The translations under genes and the position numbers were made by a program. From contig JAEEXJ010000079.1 in assembly GCA_016291475.1 (NCBI GenBank), forward strand, positions 1-15,463: 15,463 nt of DNA, written 5' to 3'. Each line of letters starts with the position of its first letter. Within the stretch, counting starts at the first letter, position 1. Source of the DNA: Lachnospiraceae bacterium (lineage in GTDB: Bacteria > Bacillota_A > Clostridia > Lachnospirales > Lachnospiraceae). The notes under the pieces are model-generated. The model had not been told where the DNA came from. It worked only from the letters and a program-made list of their open reading frames with translations, and did no database searches. Below, piece by piece: positions 1 to 7,718 of this stretch.

Positions 1-635
1 AGATAAAGTTTATCCTGGATCCCTGCTGCTATACGTGCCGCGGCAAGAGTGATCTTACGAGTTACAAAAGTCTCTCCGCGTCTCTCGGATTCATGATTAA
101 AGAGGATTCCGGAGCATGCGAACATGTTGTAAGCTTCGCGGTACTCTTTTACGATCCAGTATCCGTACTGTTTAGCGACAGCGTAGGGAGAATATGGATG
201 GAAAGGAGTCTTCTCGCTCTGGGGAACTTCCTCTACCTTTCCGTATAGCTCGGAAGTGGATGCCTGGTAAATACGGCATGTATCGGCAAGTCCCGCGATA
301 CGCACCGCTTCCAGGACCCTGAGTACTCCGACAGCATCAACGTCTGCGGTAAACTCGGGCACATCAAAAGAAACCTGAACGTGGCTCTGCGCCGCAAGAT
401 TATATATCTCATCGGGTCTTATTTTGCTGATGAGACCTACCATACTTAAGGAATCCGTCAGATCACCGTTGTGAAGGAAGAAATTATCTTTACCTTCAAG
501 ATGGGCGATCCTTTCCCTGTAATCCACGGAAGATCTTCTGATGATACCGTGAACTTCATATCCCTTCTCGAGCAGAAATTCCGCAAGATAGCTTCCGTCC
601 TGTCCGGTTATACCGGTAATAAGTGCCTTTTTCAT
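1..635 (-). CDS. gmd: GDP-mannose 4,6-dehydratase, N-terminal 211 residues (cut by window edge)
   Basis: Gmd converts GDP-D-mannose to GDP-4-keto-6-deoxy-D-mannose, the precursor of GDP-fucose, GDP-rhamnose, GDP-perosamine and related sugars, in the cytosol. I translated this reading frame myself. The protein opens with the Rossmann nucleotide-binding loop [12 protein letters not shown] (residues 8-19). It then has the short-chain dehydrogenase catalytic set: T127 in STSELYG, and Y151-x3-K155 in [13 protein letters not shown]. The segment [17 protein letters not shown] (180-196) is the Gmd-specific loop that separates it from other sugar-nucleotide dehydratases. The start ATG at 635-633 is preceded by AAAGGA at a good distance. 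The C-terminal third, roughly 130-160 residues judging from family length, lies beyond the left edge. It follows the pseC-like gene after 109 bp and may share its operon, although that gap holds possible secondary structure. Confidence 0.95.
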   Translation of the reverse strand, partial: MKKALITGITGQDGSYLAEFLLEKGYEVHGIIRRSSVDYRERIAHLEGKDNFFLHNGDLTDSLSMVGLISKIRPDEIYNLAAQSHVQVSFDVPEFTADVDAVGVLRVLEAVRIAGLADTCRIYQASTSELYGKVEEVPQSEKTPFHPYSPYAVAKQYGYWIVKEYREAYNMFACSGILFNHESERRGETFVTRKITLAAARIAAGIQDKLY

Positions 636-663
636 ATCATGTATCCTTTACATTCGTAATAAC

Positions 664-725
664 AAAAGCCGTTCAGAAAAGAATCTTTTACCCCTTATCG
701 CAAAAGTCCCCCCCGGCCGGCTTTT
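664..725 (-). repeat. 8-bp inverted repeat with G-run between pseC-like gene and gmd (possible weak terminator)
   Basis: The + strand has AAAAGCCG at 664-671 and its exact complement CGGCTTTT at 718-725. The arms enclose 46 bases, including a run of seven C (708-714) next to GGCCGG and a second small AAAAGA/TCTTTT pairing. Read on the minus strand, the distal arm ends in CGGCTTTTG after the stop codon of the aminotransferase gene. This could be a weak terminator or a partial read-through point before gmd. The loop is long and the U-run is only four, so I do not call it a terminator outright. Confidence 0.35.
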
Positions 726-744
726 AAGTGTCATTATCTCTGTT

Positions 745-1941
745 TTATTTTGCGTAATATGTTGCAAGCTTGGTTACCGCATGAATGGTATCCTCAACAT
801 CACGATCCGTCATCTTGGGATAAAGCGGAATACTCATGATGCCCTTGTAGACTTCCTCGGCATTGGGGCAAAGACCTTTTTCATATCCGAGATGTCTGTA
901 GTAAGGGAACCAGTATACGGGAACATAATGGATCTGGCACTGAACGTTCTCCGCACTCATGGCATCGAAGAATTCTCTCCTGGTACATGTAAGCTTATCA
1001 AGATCAAGTCTTATGACATACAAATGTCTCGAGGTATCTGATTCGGGAATATTCTTCTGAATGATGATACCGGGAAGATTTGCAAATGCTTCGTCGTATA
1101 TCTTAACGATCTCTTTTCTTCGGGCTACAAACTCATCGATCCTGCTCAGCTGACTGATGAGAAGCGCTGCCTGGAAATCCGTCATACGATAGTTATATCC
1201 CAGTGAGATCTCCTCGTAATACCATTCGCCTTCGTGGGGTGCATCCTCCATAAGAGCCTCATCATGGGTGATACCGTGAGCATGTGCAAGCACAAGCTTG
1301 GTATAAAGATCGTCATCATTGGTAAGGATCGCACCGCCCTCTCCCGCTGTTACGGTCTTAACGGGATGGAACGAAAAGCAGGTCATGTCGGCGATGTTTC
1401 CGACAAATTTTCCGTTGTATTTGGTTCCGATGGAATGTGCCGCATCTTCGATAAATACAAGACCGAACTCGTCGCAGATCGCTCTTATCTCATCGGCCTT
1501 AACAGCCTGTCCGGTGTAATCGACCGCAATAACCGCTTTAGTCTTATCGGTGATGCATTTTCTGATGCTGTCGGGATCTATATTGTATGTCTCGGGATCG
1601 ATGTCCGCAAAAACAGGCTTCGCACCGCAGTACAATGCACAGTTGGCGGATGCGGCAAAGGTTATGGGTGTTGTGATAACTTCATCGCCCTCTCCCACGC
1701 CTGCTGCGATGCACGCACAATGAAGTGCACTGGTTCCGCTGTTTACCACAACTGCATGCTTTGCACCGGTATAGCTCTCGAGTTTTCTCTCGGCTTCGGT
1801 GACCTTGGGGCCGCATGTTATATAAGGTCCTCTGAGAACCTCGGATACGGCAGCGATGTCTTCTTCACTTACCCACTGTCTTCCGTAGTAGATCTTGTTG
1901 TCCCTCACCGGCGTACCGCCGAGAATTGCGGGTATTTCCAT
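745..1941 (-). CDS. pseC: PLP-dependent sugar-nucleotide aminotransferase, PseC-like (DegT/DnrJ/EryC1/StrS family)
   Basis: This family transfers an amino group from glutamate to a 4-keto-6-deoxy nucleotide sugar. PseC acts on the UDP-linked 4-keto intermediate of pseudaminic acid synthesis. The protein has 398 residues, the usual family length. The PLP-site pieces are in order: NSGTSAL (67-73, phosphate cup), EDAAHSIG (165-172, with D166 to contact the pyridine nitrogen) and SFHPVKTVTAGEGGA (190-204, with K195 as the Schiff-base lysine). SFHxxK, VDYTGQ (140-145) and the C-terminal QIHYVPVYWFPYY all match PseC as I remember it. GDP-perosamine synthases usually have N before the lysine (GNKT), which is absent here. 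The ATG has GGAGG ten bases upstream. The gene starts 24 bp after the deacetylase-like gene, so the two are co-transcribed. The substrate is uncertain because no PseB is in view and the next gene, gmd, makes a different 4-keto sugar. Confidence 0.85.
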   Translation of the reverse strand: MEIPAILGGTPVRDNKIYYGRQWVSEEDIAAVSEVLRGPYITCGPKVTEAERKLESYTGAKHAVVVNSGTSALHCACIAAGVGEGDEVITTPITFAASANCALYCGAKPVFADIDPETYNIDPDSIRKCITDKTKAVIAVDYTGQAVKADEIRAICDEFGLVFIEDAAHSIGTKYNGKFVGNIADMTCFSFHPVKTVTAGEGGAILTNDDDLYTKLVLAHAHGITHDEALMEDAPHEGEWYYEEISLGYNYRMTDFQAALLISQLSRIDEFVARRKEIVKIYDEAFANLPGIIIQKNIPESDTSRHLYVIRLDLDKLTCTRREFFDAMSAENVQCQIHYVPVYWFPYYRHLGYEKGLCPNAEEVYKGIMSIPLYPKMTDRDVEDTIHAVTKLATYYAK

Positions 1942-1965
1942 TTTACAAAAACCTCCGACGAACAG

Positions 1966-2727
1966 TTAATCCTGTCCGTTTTTCCTCTTTTCATATGCTC
2001 TGATCCTGTTGCATCTCCTGATCGCTCTCTTTTCGCTGATGCGGGCCAGGAAATAGGGTCTGGTCTTTAAATTGCATGCTTCCTCGAAGCTGATGACATT
2101 GTAGAGGTTGGCTCTTAGGAACTCAAATATGGTCTCTCTTCCGTCAAGATTTTCAAGGCTGCAATTGACACACATGGTAAGAACACCGCTTCTGTGATAT
2201 TTCCAGAAAGGTGTTGCGGGAATGCACTTAACGCCTTCAAGTATGTAAGGATGCTTGCTCATTCCGTCCGACACATATCTGAGACCAAGCTTAGAGCAGG
2301 CTCTCAAAGTATTCAGGTCATAGGAATGATGAGGCGCTACAAAAACCTCCGTATCAAGTCCGTTCTGGGCAAGAAGATGCTTGCCTTCCCTGAGCATCTT
2401 AAGCTGTGACTCATAGCTTCTTCCGGCAAATTCGGTCGGAACATCACCGCTGATGATACCGGCACTCTTTCCCGTAGCAAGATGATGGGTTCCATGCATT
2501 CCGATGGTCCACCCCTCATCCTTAAGCCTTCTCATAAGTCCCCAGAAATCCCTGTTGAATGTACCCTTTACAAGCTTTGGATCCTTGTTGTCGGGAACTA
2601 TACAAAGAAGCGGCTTTATACCGGTCTCATCAAAGAAATTCTTGTAAAGTGCAAACTTATCAAGATCCATGGTGGGACAGATATCCTCAAGCCTGACAAC
2701 TATAGGATAATTAACCCTTCTACGCAT
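1966..2727 (-). CDS. DUF2334 / polysaccharide-deacetylase-like protein
   Basis: This is a 253-residue protein of the DUF2334 branch of the carbohydrate esterase 4 (NodB-like) fold. It has no signal peptide or membrane segment and is probably cytosolic. Putative metal-site residues are spaced as in the family: D15 in VVRLEDICP, the histidines of GMHGTHH (76-82), and a later VAPHHSYD motif (130-137). FWGLMRRLKDEGWTIGMHG is the typical strand before the metal histidines. The C-terminal 30 residues are strongly basic (RISEKRAIRRCNRIRAYEKRKN). The ATG at 2727 is preceded by AAAGGATGGGGAA. It is the first gene of the left-end cluster, followed by the PseC-like aminotransferase after 24 bp. Deacetylation of an N-acetylated sugar or glycan intermediate would fit the context, but the substrate is not shown by the sequence. 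Confidence 0.8.
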   Translation of the reverse strand: MRRRVNYPIVVRLEDICPTMDLDKFALYKNFFDETGIKPLLCIVPDNKDPKLVKGTFNRDFWGLMRRLKDEGWTIGMHGTHHLATGKSAGIISGDVPTEFAGRSYESQLKMLREGKHLLAQNGLDTEVFVAPHHSYDLNTLRACSKLGLRYVSDGMSKHPYILEGVKCIPATPFWKYHRSGVLTMCVNCSLENLDGRETIFEFLRANLYNVISFEEACNLKTRPYFLARISEKRAIRRCNRIRAYEKRKNGQD

Positions 2728-2822
2728 TTCCCCATCCTTTCCGTTCTACCCCTAAAACAGCCTTTTTGCGATACAAGGTAATATTTAACCAAAGTTAGTT
2801 ATATTTTAGAATATTTTGACAA

Positions 2823-4142
2823 TTATGGCAAATTTACTGAATCATCCGTTTCCCAGTCCTCCCATAGGGCTTCCATTTCTTTTCGGCATCTTTTCATCTC
2901 CGAATATATAGCCGGATCGCCATTACCGGAAACGTCGGATAACCCGATACTCTCATACAGTAAAAATTCAGTTCTCTTATCCGACAATTCTTTATATTTT
3001 TCCGATACTTCGGGATCAGAGTAATCTTCTATATCATATTTTTCAAAGAAATCTTTGCATTCCTCCAGGAAAACCTCATAATCCGTAAGTACCTGTTCAA
3101 AATCTATTCCGTTTTGGGAAGCAAGCATGGCAATTTCAAAGGGTTTGGGAAGTTCCGGAGCCGGCATGTTACTTAGTACGGAAGATGTGGTGGGTGTGCT
3201 TGTATGCGGCTTATGAAAAACCCTTGCAATAAAGCCTATCACCGAAAAGATGATCACGAGTATCAGCCACGCCATTCGAATCCCCGCTATCCTCTCACTG
3301 CTCCGTGACGCTTTTTTCCAGGAACCGTCCTGCTTGCTCCTTTCCATTTCCACATTTGCCGCAAACACACTTTTAGAGTTCAGTGCCTCCGCTGTTTTTA
3401 ACAATTTGGAATAATCAGGCTTGCCTTCGCGATCTATATATAATCTTTGGGCTTTTATTACATCGCCTTCAAGATACGATCTGATATCGGGATCAAGATA
3501 TGATTTTCGTAAGACTTCCGTAAGGCGGCTGACAAATTCAGGATAGAGCATAGCCTGTTCATACTTTTCATGGTTATGCAGTTCCAAAAAGCTCTCTATG
3601 CCGATCACAGGCTTTCCGTATATCACGATATCAGGATTCTGAAGTTTATTTATCATCTCGAGAATATCCGAAAAATACTCCAGATCCTTTGAAGGATCGT
3701 TCCCTGTGCCAAACGATGCTTCACCGTTTTCCTTTTTGGCCTCATCAAGAAGACTGTCCAAAAGAAGCTGTTCTTCGTCTATTTCCTTAAGAGGCTTAAA
3801 CTTATCATGCGGAACTTTAAATGACTTGAGCTCCTCATCTATATTCCCGACAGGACTTTTTTTCTCATCTGTATATTCGGAAAACTCAGGCTCTTCCTGT
3901 TTGGGAGAAGATTTAATGTCATTGATGACAATTACATTTGAATTGTTGATCAGCTTTTGTGGGTTATTTAAATGATCGCATACCAGAGTATAGGCATCAT
4001 GTATTTTTTTCCACTCTTCGGGATGCTCCTCGGGATGATACTGCTTGATAAGTGCCGCATATGCTTTTTTGACATCTTTAATATCCGCGCCTTCGTCGAT
4101 GCCAAGTATGCGATATGCCTCACGAATTCCGTAAAAAACCAC
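2823..4142 (-). CDS. Membrane-anchored J-domain protein (HscC partner candidate) with HPE instead of HPD
   Basis: This 439-residue protein has an N-terminal J domain (about 4-60). Helix II, DVKKAYAALIKQY, is followed by HPE at 36-38 and helix III, EEWKKIHDAYTLV. A long, acidic, probably flexible region follows (65-280), then a basic stretch and one membrane helix (about 288-309, WLILVIIFSVIGFIARVF). About 130 residues come after the membrane. By the positive-inside rule the J domain faces the cytosol and the C-terminal acidic helical part lies outside. The start is GTG at 4142-4140, preceded eight bases earlier by GGGAGGA, which sits inside the last codons of the Hsp70 gene. The stop of that gene is four bases upstream, so translation is probably coupled. 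The layout recalls E. coli DjlB/DjlC, J proteins that work with HscC. The HPE motif, where the family has HPD, is unusual. The function of the external part is unknown. Confidence 0.85.
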   Translation of the reverse strand: MVFYGIREAYRILGIDEGADIKDVKKAYAALIKQYHPEEHPEEWKKIHDAYTLVCDHLNNPQKLINNSNVIVINDIKSSPKQEEPEFSEYTDEKKSPVGNIDEELKSFKVPHDKFKPLKEIDEEQLLLDSLLDEAKKENGEASFGTGNDPSKDLEYFSDILEMINKLQNPDIVIYGKPVIGIESFLELHNHEKYEQAMLYPEFVSRLTEVLRKSYLDPDIRSYLEGDVIKAQRLYIDREGKPDYSKLLKTAEALNSKSVFAANVEMERSKQDGSWKKASRSSERIAGIRMAWLILVIIFSVIGFIARVFHKPHTSTPTTSSVLSNMPAPELPKPFEIAMLASQNGIDFEQVLTDYEVFLEECKDFFEKYDIEDYSDPEVSEKYKELSDKRTEFLLYESIGLSDVSGNGDPAIYSEMKRCRKEMEALWEDWETDDSVNLP

Positions 4143-4146
4143 TTAA

Positions 4147-5934
4147 CTAATCCTCCCAGTCCCCAAAGATCTCATCAACAAGTTTGTCTTCATCCTCCTG
4201 CCAGGAATTATCTTTAAAATTCAAAACTTCCGTTTTAAGCATTGAAGCTTCAACAAACAAAAGATATCTTTTCATGTAACTCCTCAAGCGGATTTTGTTA
4301 TACATATCCGTTGCCCGGTACATTGCCTCCTGAAACCACGCCATTTTACTCCCGATCTGCGCCTGTGCCTGGCCGGAATTCTGAGCAAACAATCTGCTTC
4401 CCCATTCAAGTATCCGGACATCTTCCTCATTGTCACGATCGATCATTTTGAGTTTGTTAAGATCATGAACCTTCTGTTTGATGAATTCTTCGGAGTGATC
4501 CACCTCTTCGTTGACGATGACCTTATTCATATTGATCTTGAATTGAGGTACGGAAACATCCACAACCAAAATTCCGTTTATATCGTACGAAAATGTAACA
4601 AGTATCGGTGTATTTACGGTGGCTTCGGGCGGAAGCTTTATATCGATCGTACCCATTGCCTTATTCTGTTCCGCCAGATATTCTTCTCCCTGAAATATCT
4701 CAAGCTTGATATTCTTTTGTTTGTCCGCAACCGGATAATAAACCTGAGTATGACTTACAGGGAGCGCCGAATTTCTGGAAATGATAAATGATGAAAGAGA
4801 CTTTCCGGGATTAAGGCGGTTATAAGTACCGACTCCCAGGGAAAACGGACACACATCGGTTAAGATCACATCCTTAACCTCATCATCTCTTTCTACGATA
4901 CCGGCATATACTCCCATACCGATAGCTATCATGTGATCAGGTGATTCAACACATATATTGTTGACGCTGAGAATATGTTCCAAATAATGCTTTATGATGG
5001 GCATCTTGCTGGAACCGCCCACCATTACCACATCGGTTATATCGTTAACGGAATACTTGGAATTTCTGAGCATGTCCTGAACAGGCTTATAAATCCTTTT
5101 CAGAATGGGGGCAGAAATTTCAATCAGAGTTTTATTGGTGATCCCGACAGTTTTAAATAATTCATCAGTACGGACTTCGATCTGCGCTGCAGAATTCACC
5201 GTCAGTTCTTTTTTAGCATTTTCGGAAGCTTTTAGGATAATGTTATAGACTGCGGGTGATATCTTATCATTATCAAGGCCCGCTTCTTTGATAAAATGGT
5301 CCGCTATAGCCTTGTCAAAATCCATACCGCCAAGAGCATTGTCACCGCTTACGGATACTATCTCGACAACGTTATCAAATGTCTCTACCAAAGAGACATC
5401 AAGTGTTCCGCCGCCAAAGTCAAAGATAAGCATCAAATGCTCTTCGCCTTCCGCCGAATCATCTCTTCCTATTCCCTTTAAATATCCGAGAGCCGCAGCG
5501 GAAGGCTCGTTTATGATCCTGTCTACTTTAAGGCCTGCAAGTGCACCGGCATTCTTTGTAGCCTTTCTTGCTTTATCATCAAAATATGCCGGAACGCTTA
5601 TAACCGCCTCATCTACCGGCTCGCCGAGATAACTCTCCGCATCGGCCTTAAGGCTTCTGAGCACAAGTGAAGACAATTCTTCGGAATTATATTTGCCGTA
5701 AGTCTTGTCTTTACCCATATATCTTTTGAAGAATTCAAATGTATTGTCAGGATCCGTCACAAGACGCTCTTTGGCAGTCTTTCCGACAAATACTTCTCCT
5801 TTTTGTCCGAAGCTGACAACGCTCGGTGTAAGATACTCGCCAAATGCATTTGGGATCAATTTGGCTCTGCCGTCCTCCCACACACATACCAGACTGTTTG
5901 TGGTTCCCAAGTCTATACCTATAATTCGTCCCAT
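4147..5934 (-). CDS. hscC: HscC-type Hsp70 family chaperone
   Basis: This 595-residue cytosolic ATP-driven chaperone has a complete ATPase domain: GIDLGTTNS (6-14, phosphate loop 1), PAYFDDKARKAT (115-126), FDFGGGTLDVS (171-181, phosphate loop 2) and MVGGSSKMP (304-312, adenosine site). The interdomain linker region is VKDVILTDVCPFSLGVGT. The substrate-binding beta domain follows (about 385-475), with a shortened lid and no DnaK-like acidic tail motif. Stretches such as LIPNAFGEYLTPSVVSF, SSLVLRSLKADAE, ILTDVCPFSLGV and FSYDINGILVVDV resemble E. coli HscC more than DnaK. It is also shorter than DnaK (about 610-640). It lies between a lipoprotein gene (23 bp upstream) and a membrane J-protein gene (4 bp downstream), so this is a dedicated chaperone and not the housekeeping dnaK, which normally sits with grpE and dnaJ. 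The ATG at 5934 is preceded by GGAG. Confidence 0.93.
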   Translation of the reverse strand: MGRIIGIDLGTTNSLVCVWEDGRAKLIPNAFGEYLTPSVVSFGQKGEVFVGKTAKERLVTDPDNTFEFFKRYMGKDKTYGKYNSEELSSLVLRSLKADAESYLGEPVDEAVISVPAYFDDKARKATKNAGALAGLKVDRIINEPSAAALGYLKGIGRDDSAEGEEHLMLIFDFGGGTLDVSLVETFDNVVEIVSVSGDNALGGMDFDKAIADHFIKEAGLDNDKISPAVYNIILKASENAKKELTVNSAAQIEVRTDELFKTVGITNKTLIEISAPILKRIYKPVQDMLRNSKYSVNDITDVVMVGGSSKMPIIKHYLEHILSVNNICVESPDHMIAIGMGVYAGIVERDDEVKDVILTDVCPFSLGVGTYNRLNPGKSLSSFIISRNSALPVSHTQVYYPVADKQKNIKLEIFQGEEYLAEQNKAMGTIDIKLPPEATVNTPILVTFSYDINGILVVDVSVPQFKINMNKVIVNEEVDHSEEFIKQKVHDLNKLKMIDRDNEEDVRILEWGSRLFAQNSGQAQAQIGSKMAWFQEAMYRATDMYNKIRLRSYMKRYLLFVEASMLKTEVLNFKDNSWQEDEDKLVDEIFGDWED

Positions 5935-5957
5935 ATATACTCCAAACCTGTTTTATA

Positions 5958-7622
5958 TCATCTTGTGATCGTAACATACGCTATGACGTGGCTATGATCC
6001 GTTTCCCAAATACGCATTTCATAAGTTCCCGATTCGGGCAATTTTTCTACAGGAAGAAATACTTCTATTTCATTGGTAAATGCATCTACAATAACAACCT
6101 GAGAGTCAACTATAAGTTCTCCGTCCAGCCACCAGTCGACAATAACCTCATCGGTCGGAAAGAATATTCTTTCAAAATAGTTCGAGATCCATATTCCTTC
6201 ATCGTCAATGGAATATCCGGCTAAAACTCCCCATTCGGGCTGTCCGGAATAGAACATACTAAATCCCTGATCATCGATTTCGGATTCACCGTAGAATATA
6301 CTTCCATCCTCGCACCACGAAGGCACATACATATATGTATCGACTGCCTGATTGGGATGTCCGGAGCTGCTGACATCTGTATCGAAAGTAAAGCATGTAT
6401 CAAGATCGGGAATATTTTCAAGCATTGTTTCGTACAGCTCGTCATCCGCCTCACCGTTATCATGCAATAATTCAATTGCCGCTTCGATATAATAGTTAAA
6501 CTCCTTATCCGTAACCTCGATAGAGGTATCATAATTAAACGGTTCAGGAATAATATCTCTGTCAAAAGTACAAGGCACTTCAGAATCTTTGTAAGGTGAT
6601 ACTTCAAAGATCAGTAAATATTCCTCCGAATCACACTCCGGAATTGCTTCGGCAAGGGTATCGTAAATAAGGGCTGTCTGTATATCCGCCAGTTCTTCAA
6701 TATCCATATCGGAATTTAGATATTTGATCAGGTTGGCGTATTCCCGGATATTATATTCATCGGTGGAAAGAGCATTTTGAAGATCAATGCTTGATGGCGC
6801 CAGTCCATCCAGGTATCCGACATAGGCTCCGGTCCTGGAAATATACGGATCATTTGATAAAACATAATCCATGTAGGCTGCGGCAAAACGTGCAACGGCA
6901 TCTTCTGTTCGGCTTCCCGCACCGCCAATAAGAGAATCATCATAGTACCGGAAAGATTCAAGATCAAATTCATCCGGAAAAGCATCCGCATCCGTGCTCT
7001 CTGCGATCTCCTCCAGATAAGACATAATAATATCCTTGACCTCATCGGGAGAGTAATCCACTATCTCAAATAACTTGGCAAACTCAAAAGAAAACAGTTT
7101 GCATATTTTACGCGCTGAGGATTTCGCAAGATTCCAGTTCTCACCCTCTTCATCATATTCAAAATCCAACGTAATGGTCTTCTCTTCAGGGTCATCATAG
7201 GCCTCAAGAACTTCACTGAGCTGCGTCTCGGACACATACCTGCTGATCCCCGCTTCTGCAACATCCTCCAAGGAAATATAAGAAAAGGTAACTTTCATAT
7301 CTGCGCTTCCTGCTTCCTCGTAGAAAACAGGATCTTCCATTTCAGTAATTTCGGCATAGGACATTAAGGTCTGCATGATCTTTTTCTGATCTTCAGTAAG
7401 TTCATCCCATTCGGACGAATCGAATTCAGGCGAACATTCGGATGCCGCATCTCTGTCGAGATTCTTTACCGCTTCCAAAAATGTTCCGGGAATTTCACTG
7501 ATACTGCTGAGATCAGGTTCGTCTTTTCCGCATGAGCAGAGAATGCTCAGACATAACACTGTAAGTGCCGCAGAAAAAATAACCTCGAGAAAAGACTTGT
7601 AATTCTTTATAGATTTTTTCAT
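5958..7622 (-). CDS. Acidic lipoprotein of unknown family, first gene of the Hsp70/J-protein operon
   Basis: This 554-residue protein has a lipoprotein signal: a basic start (MKKSIKNYK), a hydrophobic core and the lipobox L28-C29-S30-C31, so C31 should carry the lipid on the outer face of the membrane. The mature part is very acidic. I do not recognise a named family. Residues 45-180 (FLEAVKNLDRDAASE to ENWNLAKSSARKICKLF) have the look of an NTF2-like fold common in Firmicutes lipoproteins. The middle is mostly helical. The last 75 residues (VIVDWWLDGELI, LPESGTYEMRIWETD, IAYVTITR) look like an Ig-like beta sandwich. Both fold guesses are inference. The ATG at 7622 is preceded by TTGGAG. The gene begins 58 bp after the tRNA terminator and is followed after 23 bp by hscC, which suggests shared expression and possibly a shared function at the envelope. 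Confidence 0.85.
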   Translation of the reverse strand: MKKSIKNYKSFLEVIFSAALTVLCLSILCSCGKDEPDLSSISEIPGTFLEAVKNLDRDAASECSPEFDSSEWDELTEDQKKIMQTLMSYAEITEMEDPVFYEEAGSADMKVTFSYISLEDVAEAGISRYVSETQLSEVLEAYDDPEEKTITLDFEYDEEGENWNLAKSSARKICKLFSFEFAKLFEIVDYSPDEVKDIIMSYLEEIAESTDADAFPDEFDLESFRYYDDSLIGGAGSRTEDAVARFAAAYMDYVLSNDPYISRTGAYVGYLDGLAPSSIDLQNALSTDEYNIREYANLIKYLNSDMDIEELADIQTALIYDTLAEAIPECDSEEYLLIFEVSPYKDSEVPCTFDRDIIPEPFNYDTSIEVTDKEFNYYIEAAIELLHDNGEADDELYETMLENIPDLDTCFTFDTDVSSSGHPNQAVDTYMYVPSWCEDGSIFYGESEIDDQGFSMFYSGQPEWGVLAGYSIDDEGIWISNYFERIFFPTDEVIVDWWLDGELIVDSQVVIVDAFTNEIEVFLPVEKLPESGTYEMRIWETDHSHVIAYVTITR

Positions 7623-7680
7623 TACCGATACTCCAACTAAAAAACAAAAACTACAGATTCAGTCTATAGTATTTCGGAGC

Positions 7681-7716
7681 AAAAAAAAAGCCCGAAACCA
7701 TATTGGTTTCGGGCTT
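7681..7716 (-). terminator. Rho-independent terminator of the tRNA operon
   Basis: A perfect 13-bp palindrome (arms 7688-7700 and 7704-7716, three-base loop) contains the GC core AGCCCGAAACC. On the minus strand it is followed by nine T (7689-7681). It lies three bases beyond the 3' end of tRNA-Thr. A T-run is present on this strand only, so it ends minus-strand transcripts. Confidence 0.93.
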
Positions 7717-7718
7717 AG

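Noticed and set aside
745..1941. GDP-perosamine synthase as the identity of the aminotransferase
   Set aside because: Those enzymes usually carry GNKT at the PLP lysine, whereas this one has HPVKT as in PseC. The adjacent gmd keeps the alternative open, so it is recorded as a finding and not as the call.
1234..2070. Long + strand open frame of 278 codons
   Set aside because: It lies almost entirely antisense to the pseC-like gene, which has a full catalytic motif set. The translation is low-complexity for a real protein and matches no family I recognise.
2728..2822. TTGTCA and TATAAC in the AT-rich gap before the DUF2334 gene as a promoter
   Set aside because: The spacing is only 13 bases. 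The gap is AT-rich and may well hold a promoter, but no pair of boxes is convincing.
7663..7691. TATAGA as a -10 box for the lipoprotein operon
   Set aside because: No acceptable -35 box lies 16-18 bases upstream, because that position falls in the terminator T-run. The operon promoter stays unassigned.
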